Counted from the first letter of the stretch, positions 1 to 11,672 are shown. The stretch is 64,000 nt of DNA from Liolophura sinensis (GCF_032854445.1 NC_088299.1:9543608-9607607), one strand, 5' to 3'. The notes: generated by a model not told the origin, from the sequence alone. Translations and numbers: made by a program.

Positions 1-425
1 CTAATACATGTACATACTGTAAGGCATAAAATGATTAGTGATACATGTAGCAGTTTGCTAATACATGTACATACTGTAAGGCATAAAACAATCAGTGATA
101 CATGTAGCAGTTTACTAATACTTGTACATACTGTAAGACATAAAACGATCGGTGATACACATAGCAGTTTACTAAAACATGTACATTCTGTAAGGCATGA
201 AACGATCAGTGATAAATGTAGCGGTTTGCTAATACGTGTACATACTGTAAGGCATAAAACGATCAGTGATACATGTAGCGGTTTGCTAATACTTGTAGGT
301 ACTGTAAGACAAAACGATCAGTGATACACGTAGCAGTTTGCTAAAACATGTACATACTGTACGGCATGAAACAATCAGTCATACATGCAGCGGTTTGCTA
401 AAACATGTACATACTGTAAGGCATG
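1..425 (+). repeat. 57-base minisatellite, runs off left edge
   Basis: About 7.4 copies of a 57-base unit containing ctaatacatgtacatactg and gatcagtgatacatg, diverged by roughly 5-15%. Unit starts fall at 1, 58, 115 and 172. Because 57 is a multiple of 3 the array yields an open frame with no coding value. Unit length drifts after about 300. Confidence 0.92.
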
Positions 426-3400
426 TACTTACAACATTTTATACACCGTCTAAAGGCTTAATAGTTTAATATACCCAGTTTCCAAAAAAAAAAAAAAATT
501 GTTCACACAGGAAAGATTTTTTTCCTATTTTTTGCAAAGTGATAGATTTGCTAGACTTATTTATTTTATTTTTTTAAATTTATTTAAGGGTTTTTTTTTC
601 CTGGCCTGTTGTATTTTAGGTTGATAACATTGCACATGATAAGAATGTCGAACATAAAGGTGCAGCTTAACACCTCCTGTTGAAATTGTTCAGGGTACGC
701 TTCATTAATGTACGTTCAATATCTGCTGTACAAGCCCTGATAGATAGGAAATCAGGAGGAATATGTATATGTGCTAATGATATATACGAAAGACATTTGG
801 TAACTCAGCGCAATGGATCTGATGAATGTATGAATTTACATACAAGTTCAGTAGTTCATATTATTAGCATATTTTATAATATTAGCATGCTTTATTCACC
901 TATTTATTTGACCGCTGCACACATCTAAATGCATCGTTATGCAAGTCGTAGATACATGTATACAAATATTTGTTGTCGTGCATCGATTTACAAAGTTAAA
1001 GGCAACCTTGATTGATGTGTGGGATTTGCTTTTCTGAACACTTTGTGAATGGTGAGGAAGCCCTCGTGGTCTTCTATCAGGCTTTGGATGTACAAATACT
1101 GACTGAGAGCTGTCGTGTCTTTTTTTTTTTCATATACTGGTGGTGATTTCCGGAGTCGTTAATGTATTTTACACTATTATACTGTGATAAAACTGATAGT
1201 CCTGACCCCTTGCTTTAGTCACACAGCTATTTCAGCCAGTATGAAAAGATTATGAAAGGCGGGTATAAGTATGAAGGTAAATATTTGCGGGTTATTTGAC
1301 GTGGGCTGGCTTGTATGATAATAGACATAGTCTGGAATACTCAGTCTCTACACAGTACCCCCTGACCTGTAACCCGTGGGGGGTGAAGCATTAAGCGCTG
1401 ATATATCAACCCAACATCAGATAATATTGTTGGAGACATTGCCGACCCCTTTCATAGGGTAGCTCACTTTAATAGGGCAGCAGGCTTTTAGAATGGCCCT
1501 CTAGTGGGCAGGTGTGGGACTAGACAGCAGATGTTTGACATAGATGTCCAAGAATACACCTGTTTCAGACTGAAATCTGTTCCGTGGTACACATGTTGTA
1601 CAGTTATAGCTGTTAACTAGTTAGCTTTGTGAAGGCTTTTATACTTTCATATATTTTGGGGCTGTCATTGTCTCATGGAATACAAGGCTGTAAGCCTGGA
1701 AAAAGTGCCAGGTATGGGACAGACGATTAATTGAAGCAACATGGGAACTTTGGTCAAAGTATACGGCTACCTGCTCAATTTTGTCGAGAGCCGCTGGCTG
1801 CTCAGTGACGAGGAAAGTTGCACAATGCATCATGCATGGATTGAAGAATATGATCATTAGAGAAAGATTGTCTTATTTTACTCCAGTTGCTGCTAATTTG
1901 TATTAACTGTAGCTTATCTCCACCATCAATTTGTCATTATTCTTTTAACACTGTATTCATGATTTATAGAGAGGAGGTTGTGGCAGAAAAGCTAAGACAC
2001 TTCAAACGAGTCAGCATCACACAGGAGCTGCGAGTTCAATCCTGTCCTTTGTCAGAGAATTGGTGAATACAGCTGCATTCACCGTTCATGGGGCCTGTTG
2101 TGTCAGTGGGCAACACTCCAATGAAGAAACTAAATAAGTGTATAGTTGAGAATAAAGGAAATAAGCTTCAGGCCTTGAATAAATTGTAGACACCTGACAT
2201 TGTCTGTCAAACAACAGTGCATGTGTTTCAGATGGACATATTCTTTATTGAATCCTATCAGTCTTCCCCTAAAGAAAAATAGATATCCTTTTCGTTTTGT
2301 TTTGTTGTTTTTTTTTCTTTTTGTTTTGTTTTTTTTTTTTTCTTGTAAGTAATCTCTTTGTTTGTTACACATCACACTTCAACAAGCTGATTGCATGTTC
2401 CTTCGTCAATGCTAATGCATTGAGCATGTAATCACGTAGTCATTGTTACAGCTTCTGGGGGGAAAAAACACTCGGATAGATGTGATAAGAGTGTGTGTGT
2501 AGAACGGAGATAATTGAACATTGTGCGGTGTGTGTGTAATTTACATAGTCCATCTATAACAAGTTTCTGTCTCCAGGGCAGATAATTACAGTGTGTATGA
2601 ATTGTTTGATAGTTGCATAATGGGGAAGTCGTTAAACTCATTCTCGTCTGTATCAAGACGGTCCAAAGCTGTGATCTCATTTGTACTTTCCTTTATTGCG
2701 TCACAATTATCAGTGTACAATAAAACATACATGAAGTGCACACATACTGCAACGCCACAGAAGAAAACAATGCATTCTACTTGTAGTTCGTCCTCGAGTC
2801 TCGCATTGTTTTATAGTTACATAATTGTTTTGTAATAACATGATCGCTATCCGCTGTAATATGACTTTGTGATGTGGCGTATGTGTTGGTGTACATACAT
2901 ATGCCCAAGCCAGTTTTATCTTTATGCTCAATAACACTGTAATGTATCAGCATATATCATAGCTTTCGATCTATTAAATTCATGTTATGTGATGTCATCT
3001 TTTCTTTAACTTATTCTGCTAGACTGTTTTAATCGTCCAGCCTGCTAATTTATGCTTTGTATGAACAGGATCTGAATTTTATACTATAGTAGTATGCTGG
3101 TTTTCTTTGTTTTTGTTTTTTTTTTTTCTTTCTTTTACCATATAGAGTTTTGAGAGAAAAAATTGCTTTTAAGATATTTCTACGACTTGAATTTTTAAGT
3201 CCTTTGCTTCTGACATTATTATACCCAGTGTTATGACTTAACCCGTGACCTTGTCACAGGCTGTCAGGTGAGATTTTCTCCTCACTAGGTGAGCCCCACT
3301 TACCTGTGAAATGTACAACAGGTAAATCTGTCAAATGTCTACACTTCACCTCTTAACATGCTTCAGACAGCTTAACTAGCAAGTTTAACATGTTCCACTT

Positions 3401-5030
3401 ACACGTACATGTATATTGCTATAGTGTAAAAAAATAAGTCAGCTTAATTTTCCTGGGCAGGGCCTATATCATGCAGAAGGCTAATGCATATGCTCACCAA
3501 ATGTAAGTAAAGGTTTCTGTTCGAACTGTTTATTGTATACAGTAGAGATGTCCTTTTTAAATAACTTATATTGACCATCACTGTTTCCTATCGTAGATGT
3601 ATATCATAGGCATCCCTTCGCCACACAACCCTTCATCCGCCAGATCCAAAAGGATAAAAAAACAAGAAAGAAAACAGTCGGCAAACATGTATATCTATTA
3701 CTGTGCAGAGCTGTGCTTCTAACCAGCCATGAACAGAGATTATTGTTTGAATCTAGGCATCAAAACAAACATTTGTAAACCCATTGTAAGGTGTGATCAA
3801 CATTTCAGGTGAAAAAATGGTAGGATGAATTTCCCAAACAAAGCTGAACACAAACCACTAAATAATTGAGAAAGTATATAAGGTATGTAATTTGGACGGC
3901 TTTCAGCACAGAACAGCAGTCAGTTGTTTTTAATTACAAAGGAAAGACGTAAACGTTGTTTCAGGCAGAGAAATATCCACATTGTGGACCTTGCTAGTTC
4001 ATAAGTAATGTTTAATTAGAATAATGTATCTCGGCTGCACTTTGATTGTAATGTTTATGCAATGTGGCCATCTTTACTCCAGAGAAGCTACAGATTACAG
4101 TTGTTTCCAGAACTGAAATTCCTTCTTCAGTTCAGTAATTTCATTTTTGGTTGTCAATACGTTAAGAATAAATCTTTTAAGAATAAAAGAGATTTATTTC
4201 AATGAGTGAATAATTTGATGTCAAGCTATGAGTGATCTGTGTTTAGTATACTTGTATGTGAGGCATACATTTCAAGGGAGAAAACTCTTCTGAATAACCC
4301 CTGTGTATTTGGGGCTTACGCTCTTGGTCATGTGGTACGTATTTGTGTATATATACGCGGGTTTTATATCGGTTTCAGCGCAATATGGCCAAACTGGTGT
4401 TAAACACCATTTTTTTTCTCATAATAGTTTTGTAGCTTATTGATATACATCTGCTGTGTAGAGGGTTGTCTGTCAGATGCATCAGAAGTGTTTATCAAAA
4501 AAAGAAAATGTAACTCTTTTCTGTTGGTGCTGTATTGCCAAAAAATTTCAGTCAGAAATTTCATTGATATTTAAAAGGTCTCCACAGTTCTGAATTACAA
4601 AATATGCTTTTAGTTACACGTATTTTCTGTAATGGTTGTATGAACATAAAAGAATGACTTCAGGTGACATGAGCTAACGAGAAAAGGTTCATGTGAGACG
4701 TTTTTCCTTCTTAAACAATTTCCAACTAAAATAAAGGTGTGTACGTGCATATTTTTTGTTAAAATGATGTCCTGTTTGGTATATGTTTTTTTTTTTTACT
4801 TTTCATAGGGCTCTTGTGTTGTTTATAGGGAGTGTGTATGTAGTTTGCTCATACACATGTAGTACTGAAGTCAAGGTGGTGCTTCTTTTCAGTATTATGG
4901 TGATAATGGGGACGTAACCAGTGGACAAATGTTGACATGCTTTCTGTGTCATTTGTTTCTATTTATACTCTGGGTGATGATAATACCCTTGTGCAGAAGT
5001 AGGTCAGAGCTATTTATATCCCAAATAAAC
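426..5030. other. No gene seen; AT-rich, probably intronic or 5' flank
   Basis: About 4.6 kb with scattered T runs (for example 2280-2345 and 3105-3130) and one dispersed repeat copy near 2645-2815. No open frame here resembles a known protein, and none has convincing splice sites. Given that the BAH exons are missing, this is probably inside a large first or BAH-proximal intron. Confidence 0.5.
2645..2815 (+). repeat. Dispersed repeat family E, copy 1
   Basis: About 170 bases that align by eye with 38889-39080: shared blocks include tgtatcaagacggtcc/aaagc, ctcatttgt, cacaattatca, gaagtgcacacatactgca and gatgcattctact-like segments. No tail or terminal inverted repeat was recognised, so the element class is unknown. 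Confidence 0.7.
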
Positions 5031-5589
5031 AGACCTAACGCCCGAGTTATCTCCCTTTACCTGGTCTAGCTAAGGCATACAGACTTGATATGTTCAGCTA
5101 GTGTTGAGCTATTAATAGCGGTCCGACCCAGGGCTAAGATGGCATTGGGCTTTCCACTCATCCTGGGCTGACAGATTTATCCATGAGTTCACCCACTCAG
5201 AAGTTGGATCAGCATTACAGATTCATTAGGATCCTAATTGCCTGGGCTGTTCACCAGAAACTGTGGCTGTGAATCTGGAACCAGCTCTGGAGTAAATCAC
5301 ATTCTAGGTCAGGGAGGGTTACTCCAGTGCTGTGGATAGACCGGCCAGCCAGCCTGTGGTTCACTTTTGAGCACCCAGCTGCCATTTTGAATCTGAGGCA
5401 AAAGAAGCAGGGGTTTTAGGCAGTAGCTTGTATCTCGAAATTCCATTCGTTCCGTGAACCTGGTAGTCTGAATCTGGTGTCTGTGACAAGGTGTAGACTT
5501 GTGTGGAGGGCATGTTGAAGTCTTTGGTTGCCCCAGACCGACCATGCTAGCCGTTGACAAGAGACCTCCGCCTAACTGTTCGGGGAAGA
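5031..5589 (+). promoter_or_regulatory. GC-elevated unique block upstream of candidate exon
   Basis: A non-repetitive stretch with higher GC and complexity than the flanking DNA. It contains homeodomain-type cores (attaatag, cctaattgcc) and lies directly before the candidate first exon at 5590. It could be an alternative promoter with 5' UTR or a conserved intronic enhancer. No TATA box was found. Confidence 0.3.
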
Positions 5590-5716
5590 ATGAGTAGCAG
5601 TGGTGGTAGCCAGACTAGAGAGAAGGCAGCCAGCTTAAGGACCAGGGCTGTTGCGTGTTCTGTGAGCCCCTCCACCTCTACCCCCTCCCACGCCCTGGAC
5701 GCCCCCACTCACAGCC
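5590..5716 (+). CDS. Candidate alternative first coding exon of the atrophin gene
   Basis: An ATG with A at -3 opens MSSSGGSQTREKAASLRTRA, VACSVSPSTSTPSHALDAPT, HS (42 codons plus one base). It runs to a gcc|gtatgt donor. The leftover C would join the first two bases (at) of exon a to make His, so frame and phase fit. The segment is clearly more GC-rich than its surroundings, and a stop lies upstream in frame, so it would be an initiator exon. Against it: no upstream promoter element is clear, the sequence is low complexity, and I recognise no homologue. The product would lack BAH. Confidence 0.3.
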
Positions 5717-5734
5717 GTATGTATATATATGTGC

Positions 5735-6310
5735 CTCTCCTTTGTACTTTACGATAGAAATTGCTATATATGCGGGAGGGTGAATTGCCGTACACACGTG
5801 AACATCTGTATAGTGCTGTACGATAGAAGTGGCTGTATATGAGGAAAGATGAATAACCGTACGTATGTGAACTTCTCTGTAGTGCTATACGATAGAAATG
5901 CCTATACATTAGGGAAGTTGAATAGCCCTACGTAGGTGAACTTCTGTGTAGTGCTGTATGATTGAAATGCCTGTACATGAGGGAAGGTGAATAGCTGTAC
6001 ATAGGTGAACTTCTCTTTAGTGCTGTACAACAGAAATGGCTATATATGGGGGAGGCTGAATAACTGTACATACATGTTCATGTACTTCTCTGTAGTGCTG
6101 TACAACAGAAATGGCTATATATGGGGGAGGCTGAATAACTGTACATACGTGTTCATGTACTTCTCTGTAGTGCTGTGCAGTGGAAACTGTCGCCCTATAT
6201 ACCCCCTATACTGATGTACAGTAGAAATGCCATTATACGGGGTTCACAATGGATCCAGCATCTGTACTTGTATATATGGACATCTTTGTACTCCTGTACA
6301 ACAGAAATGC
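5735..6310 (+). repeat. 69/75-base minisatellite
   Basis: Units start with agtgctgtacgatagaa at 5812, 5881, 5950, 6019 (period 69), then 6094 and 6169 (period 75). The longer unit gained a catgtacttct-type insertion and the last two are nearly identical. Degenerate copies continue to about 6310, where a MITE-like element begins at once. Confidence 0.88.
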
Positions 6311-6312
6311 TT

Positions 6313-6535
6313 ACTGTAATTCTTCAACCTTTTCACATTTTTGCAATTTGTTTATTTAAGCGTATTCCGATGGCCTTATTCTATGTGGGCTGGTATAATT
6401 ATTATGTGAAGCCCTAAAATTGACCAATCTAGCCAGTTTAGTTTCTCTCCAAAATCAAATAAAAAATGTCTAGAAATTACACTGAAAGTTGCTCTTTCAC
6501 ATGTAAAAAGGTTGAGGAATTAAGGTCTGTGTAAA
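6313..6535 (+). mobile_element. MITE-like family C, copy 1
   Basis: About 220 bases bounded by imperfect inverted ends: taattcttcaaccttttcac at the left and, reading in from the right on the other strand, taattcctcaacctttttac. The interior (gaagccc..aa.tg.cca.tc.agtca.t..agttt) aligns with 9907-10130. There is no coding capacity. It directly abuts the minisatellite to its left. Confidence 0.7.
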
Positions 6536-6974
6536 GTTCAGGTAAGGCAGATGAATGTTAATGTTTGTATACCTACATCTGTCATGAGATAATGGTACTG
6601 TTATAATGCCAGTCTGTACAGGAAAACATCATCTGTGGCAGAAATTTTGAGGCACGGACTCGCCCTACCCCAATAAGATGGGATATATTTGCATATACCT
6701 AGTGACCCCCCTCGTCATCATATGACTTAAATATTGCGAAGTACGATGTTAAAACCCATACATACTAATATGGATAAAGAGCCTGATCTGAGTCGGTCAT
6801 GTATGTATCAGTATCGATGTGGTTTCCTTAAAAAAAAATTACTCTGAAAACATAAATTTTCAGAGGCAAATAAAGATGATAATGTACCAAGTCTGGTGCC
6901 CTAAATCATATATTTTAAGGTGGATACCACCCTACCTACAGAATAAACCATTAAGCGTCTTCCTGTCTGGCATG

Positions 6975-7128
6975 TGTGTGAAGGCCGGTCAACAACTTGC
7001 CGATGGTCTTGGGTTGCCCCTCGACCACCCCCCCCCCCCCCCCCCCGCCCGCCCGGTTTTCTCCTACCGTGATGCTGGTGAAGTGAAAATATTTTTGAGT
7101 AGTCCTAAAGCACCAATCAAATAAATAA
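6975..7128 (+). mobile_element. SINE family B, diverged copy with poly-C expansion
   Basis: Matches the family body (caacttgccgatggtc, gggtt, cccggttttctcc, gatgctgg, gtgaaaata, cttgag-like) and ends in the tail caccaatcaaataaataaat. A run of 19 C at 7028-7046 replaces the usual cccccgggctctgc segment. Confidence 0.75.
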
Positions 7129-7261
7129 ATATATTGAGCGACCCCAGATGAAAACGCATGCTAATAACACTTACACACCTGACATACTGCAGTGTGGGAA
7201 GTGTGATTCCCTTCTCAGACTCTGCAGTTTGTCAGGTGTGTAAGCATAAGTGGAATTGTAG

Positions 7262-7325
7262 GGGGGATAGCCATTGAACTCTGCAAGGGGTGTGATAGCC
7301 ATTGAACTCTGCAAGGGGTCTGATA
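7262..7325 (+). repeat. Two-copy 31-base direct repeat
   Basis: The unit gatagccattgaactctgca followed by aggggt(g/c)t occurs twice, back to back. A minimal tandem duplication with no other function visible. Confidence 0.7.
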
Positions 7326-7432
7326 ATCACACACAAGCTCAAGATCAAAGACAAAGGCCTGGAATATAGCTTTCAGAGTTGGATCAAATGAGGAACTTAA
7401 TCATGGTTGAAATACATGTATCAAATACAGTT

Positions 7433-7825
7433 TAGCCCATACCAATGTGTATGAAACATGAATAATGAGTATACCCCATACCAATGTGTATGAAACATGC
7501 ATAATGAGTATAGCCCATGCCAGTGTGTATGAAACATGAATAATGAGTATAGCCCATACCAGTGTGTATGAAACATGAATAATGAGTATAGCCCATACCA
7601 GTGTGTATGAAACATGAATAATGAGTATAGCCCATACCAGTGTGTATGAAACATGAATAATGAGTATAGCCCATACCAATGTGTATGAAACATGAATAAT
7701 GAGTATAGCCCATACCAGTGTGTATGAAACATGAATAATGAGTATAGCCCATACCAATGTGTATGAAACATGAATAATGAGTATAGCCCATAGCAGTATG
7801 TATGAGACATGAATAATGAGTATGG
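7433..7825 (+). repeat. 39-base minisatellite, about 10 copies
   Basis: Unit tagcccataccagtgtgtat plus gaaacatgaataatgagta, 1-3 differences between copies. Since 39 is divisible by 3, all three minus-strand frames stay open; these are not genes. Degenerate relatives (gaataatga..) continue to about 8060. Confidence 0.95.
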
Positions 7826-8060
7826 TATGGTCCTTATCAGACATGCCAGTATGGATAAGGAATGTTAAATATCAGTGGTACTAATGTGAATAATAGCTCA
7901 CATCAGCTATACCATTTTGGATAATGAATAAAATCTGATGCATATCTGTCATAGTACATATGGATAATGAATGTTACGATTCCTATCTCTCATACCAATA
8001 TGAATAATGAACCTTTTGGTTCACATCAGCCGTGTTTATGGGTAAACAGCCTCTTTTGAT

Positions 8061-8934
8061 TTATATCAGCCCTGCCGTGTATGAATAACAGTTGTGTTGT
8101 GATTCACATAAGGCCTGGTATAGATGAATGAATGTTCATTTAGGGGAGTATGAGCATTGTTACGCCATAAATTGGTTTCATTTAAGGAGGAAGTTCGGAT
8201 TATTCTGGTCCTTATTATTGAACTATTTTTATAGCGCATAACACTGGAGTAGCTCTTAGGGTTGGACACGCGTAATAAGTTGACGGGCCGTGTTGCTTCA
8301 GCGGGTAAACGTGACGTGTTCAGGGTTCATTTGAGCCTATAGAATGACATAACGCACCAATCAGGTATAAAGTAATCAGGTTAGGCAGAGGTAAATTGAT
8401 GCATTGACCATTTTCCTTCGACTCCTTCATGGTGTACGTACAAACAAGCTAGCGCATCTGTCTTGATGGTAAAGGTAGATCCTCAGCCCATGCCGCTTTA
8501 ACATAAACACTCGCAGTTAGCCATTTGCAGAGACCTGCCTTACTGCAGTGTTAAAAAAAAAATGCATCATTTATCTTGGAGAGTGACTTCAAGGAAGGTA
8601 ATTTGAAGTCAGGGCCAAATACGGCTTTTTAATCTGGGCATTTTTTAGGCTCAAATATCTTCAGACATTAAGAAAACCTTAACCATATGTTAATTTCTTT
8701 TATAGCATATTAGAACATGAATATTACTTATCATGGGTTGAAATTTTAGCACCCTCAGTTTACATGAATATAAAGAATTTTAAGAACATTTGTTAAATTT
8801 ATCAGATAGTGTTCTCCATAATTTTGGCTTCTTTAGAGTATGCTGTAGATTGGGCACCTCCAAAGGGTTTCAAAATATTCCTGTATTTGGCCCCGGATGG
8901 GGCCTTTGTTCTACAGCGAGAAAGTCTGCCTGAA
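8061..8934. other. No gene or clear repeat seen
   Basis: Unique AT-rich sequence between two minisatellites. A diverged segment at about 8340-8400 carries a caccaatcaggtataaag motif that may be a decayed SINE tail. Confidence 0.4.
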
Positions 8935-9875
8935 AAGTATCTGTATGTATATTGTTCATCGTGTTACACATTATACCCTGTAGACAAGTACCTGTATTTA
9001 TATTGTTCATTGTGTTACGCAATGTAGCCTGTTTGTGGACAAGTACCTGTATTTATATTGTTCGTCGTGTTACACAATGTAGCCTGTTTGTGGACAAGTA
9101 CTTGTATGTATATTGTTCATTGTGTTACACATTGTACCCTGTTTGTGGACAAGTACCTGTATGTATATTGTTCATTGTGTTACGCAATGTAGCCTGTTTG
9201 TGGACAAGTACCTGTATTTATATTGTTCGTCGTGTTACACAATGTAGTCTGTTTGTGGACAAGTACCTGTATTTATATTGTTCATTGTGTTACGTAATGT
9301 AGCCTGTTTGTGGACAAGTACTTGTATGTATATTGTTCATTGTGTTACACAATGTACCCTGTTTGTGGACAAGTACCTGTATGTACATTGTTCATTGTGT
9401 TACGCAATGTAGCCTGTTTGTGGACAAGTACCTGTATTTATATTGTTCGTCGTGTTACACAATGTAGCCTGTTTGTGGACAAGTACTTGTATGTATATTG
9501 TTCGTCGTGTTACGCAATGTACCCTATTTGTGGACAAGTACTTCTATGTATATTGTTCATTGTGTTACGTAATGTAGCCTGTTTGTGGACAAGTACCTAT
9601 ATATATATTGTTCGTCGTGTTACACAATGTAGCCTGTTTGTGGACAAGTACCTGTATGTATATTGTTCATTGTGTTACGTAATGTAGCCTGTTTGTGGAC
9701 AAGTACTTGTATGAACTTTGTTCGTCGTGTTACACAATGTAGCCTGTTTGTGGACAAGTACTTGTATGTATATTGTTCGTCGTGTTACACAATGTAGCCT
9801 GTTTGTGGACAAGTACTTGTATGTATATTGTTCGTCGTGTTACACAATGTACCCTGTTTGTGGACAAGTACTTGC
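8935..9875 (+). repeat. 55-base minisatellite, about 17 copies
   Basis: Unit tttgtggacaagtacctgta followed by t.tatattgttc(a/g)t(t/c)gtgttac.caatgta.cctg. Two main variants, ttcattgtgttacgcaat and ttcgtcgtgttacacaat, are interleaved irregularly. The period is not a multiple of 3. The array ends about 30 bases before a MITE-like family C copy, the same arrangement as at 6310. Confidence 0.95.
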
Positions 9876-9906
9876 AGGTAAATGACATGTCATTTGTTAT
9901 TGCTGT

Positions 9907-10130
9907 AATCCTTCAGCCTTTTTGCGTGTTTGCTAAGTGTTAATTCAAAGCATTTTGAAGGCATTCTTCTTTATAGACTGTTAAAATTATACTCTTTGTG
10001 AAGCCCTGAAACTGGCCACTCCAGTCAATGCAGTTTTGTATCCAAAATCAGATTACAAACATGCATAAATTGACCTGAAACATGCTCTCTCATATGTGAA
10101 AAGTTTGAGGAATCAAGCTCTGTAGCGGTA
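9907..10130 (+). mobile_element. MITE-like family C, copy 2
   Basis: Aligns end to end with 6313-6535: the left end ctgtaatccttcagcctttt, the interior gaagccctgaaactggccac and ccaaaatcagatta, and the right end catatgtgaaaagtttgagg. No open frame. It follows a minisatellite, as copy 1 does. Confidence 0.7.
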
Positions 10131-10539
10131 GAAAGTCTTAGTTAAAATAAATGTACAATGTAGGCAATTATGCAAATTTAATGTGATGAAGAAAGATAAG
10201 TCCTCATTTATATATTCATATACGTGGATATTATAGTATAATTTATGTTGCGGATTTTACGAGATAACACAGTTTTAGAGGGAGAAGGGAGTATTTGAGA
10301 ACGGCCTCTGTCATGGGTGGTCATGCCTCAGTCACCAGAACAACAAACTCAGTATTAATTCTCACATTCAAACCTGGGGTTTAATGTGAGAGAAAAAAAG
10401 TGAATTGTGTCCTGCTTGGATCCAAAATATCTGTAGCTGTCCTGTGATGAGTGATTGATGAGATGTTTATAAGTTTTGAGGCGAATATTACATCGTATAT
10501 CATGCCGGCAGTATGTGACAGTAATGCTGATACGTTAGC

Positions 10540-10830
10540 TTTTATCAAGTCACCTCAGAGATCAAGCCACTACAGCTCTCTCTCCAGTTCTGATACATCA
10601 TTCTGGCCCTGCCCCCAGCTAATTGTATAAATTACACAGGCATCCCCAGAAGGCTGCGGTGAGAAGACAGGACCCTTGTAGACTTAAGCTGATAACCTGT
10701 TCCTGGAGAGAACATCATTAGCATTGACAAGGCTGTCAGATCAGTAGATCTATTAGCCTATATTAATTGCTTTGTGATAAGGCGGTTCTGTCTGCAGCCA
10801 GTCTGATTTGACGTTGCTATTGCAGTTATG
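10540..10830. promoter_or_regulatory. Unique GC-elevated block, candidate regulatory element
   Basis: Non-repetitive, high-complexity stretch (tcaagtcacctcagagatca, ctctctccag, ggcatccccagaaggctgcg) with stops in all frames, ending at the 100-base minisatellite. It looks like other unique blocks in the big introns. Function unknown. Confidence 0.25.
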
Positions 10831-10900
10831 TTCTACCTGTACTGTTGTAGTCCGAGATAGGTTATATATAAGCCTGAATGGGGTTATAACCTGGATGCTA

Positions 10901-11500
10901 CCTTATGACAACACACAGATGTTTGCTGTGCATGTACTTGTAACCATGTGGTATCAAACTGGTGGATACCCATGCTCCTGTCTCCCTGACTCTCAGACAA
11001 CCTTATGACAACACACAGATGTTTGCTGTACATGTACTTGTAACCATGTGGTAACAAACTGGTGGATACCCATGCTCCTGTCTCCCTGACTCTCAGACAA
11101 CCTTATGACAACACACAGATGTTTGCTGTACACGTACTTGTAACCATGTGGTATCAAACTGGTGGATACCCATGCTTCTGTCTCCCTGACTCTCAGACAA
11201 CCTTATGACAACACACAGATGTTTGCTGTGCATGTACTTGTAACCATGTGGTAACAAACTGGTGGATACCCATGCTCCTGTCTCCCTGACTCTCAGACAA
11301 CCTTATGACAACACACAGATGTTTGCTGTACACGTACTTGTAACCATGTGGTATCAAACTGGTGGATACCCATGCTTCTGTCTCCCTGACTCTCAGACAA
11401 CCTTATGACAACACACAGATGTTTGCTGTACATGTACTTGTAACCATGTGGTATCAAACTGGTGGATACCCATGCTCCTGTCTCCCTGACTCTCAGATAA
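10901..11500 (+). repeat. 100-base minisatellite, 6 copies, with 200-base higher order
   Basis: Units start with ccttatgacaacacacagat at 10901, 11001, 11101, 11201, 11301 and 11401, a period of exactly 100. Diagnostic variants (gtatcaaa/gtaacaaa, catgtact/cacgtact, ctcctgtc/cttctgtc) make copies 3 and 5 match and copies 2 and 4 nearly match. Confidence 0.97.
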
Positions 11501-11536
11501 TAAGCTATGGTATTCACCCCCTGAAATATTGCTTAC

Positions 11537-11672
11537 CTGGGAAGGTTTACCAGAAACCTGCTGATGGCCGTGGATTTCCCTCAGGTTCTGCCCAGTTCCC
11601 GTCCACCTATAAATAGTGGCCTCTGTGGATACATTAAAAATTTATGAGTATGGCATAAAATACCAATCAAAT
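11537..11672 (+). mobile_element. SINE family B, body and tail
   Basis: Contains gaaggtttaccagaaacctg, ctgatggccgtgg, gttctgcccagttcccgtcc and ends ataccaatcaaataag. Diverged, and without a clear tRNA-like head. Confidence 0.7.

Noticed and set aside
680-928. 82-codon + strand frame tested as a possible BAH exon
   Set aside because: No BAH-like text, no suitable acceptor and donor in phase 1, and AT-driven composition.
7433-7825. CRISPR-like regular repeats of 36-40 bases
   Set aside because: The arrays are head-to-tail with no unique spacers, and the sequence is clearly animal with spliced exons.
7401-7844. Three overlapping minus-strand open frames of 119-147 codons
   Set aside because: They are read through the 39-base minisatellite; the unit length is a multiple of three and lacks stops in all three frames. 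No protein-like variation pattern.
8952-9687. Cys/Tyr/Val-rich open frames of 116 and 125 codons
   Set aside because: Translations of the 55-base array; adjacent units fall in different frames and stops arise at the same unit positions.
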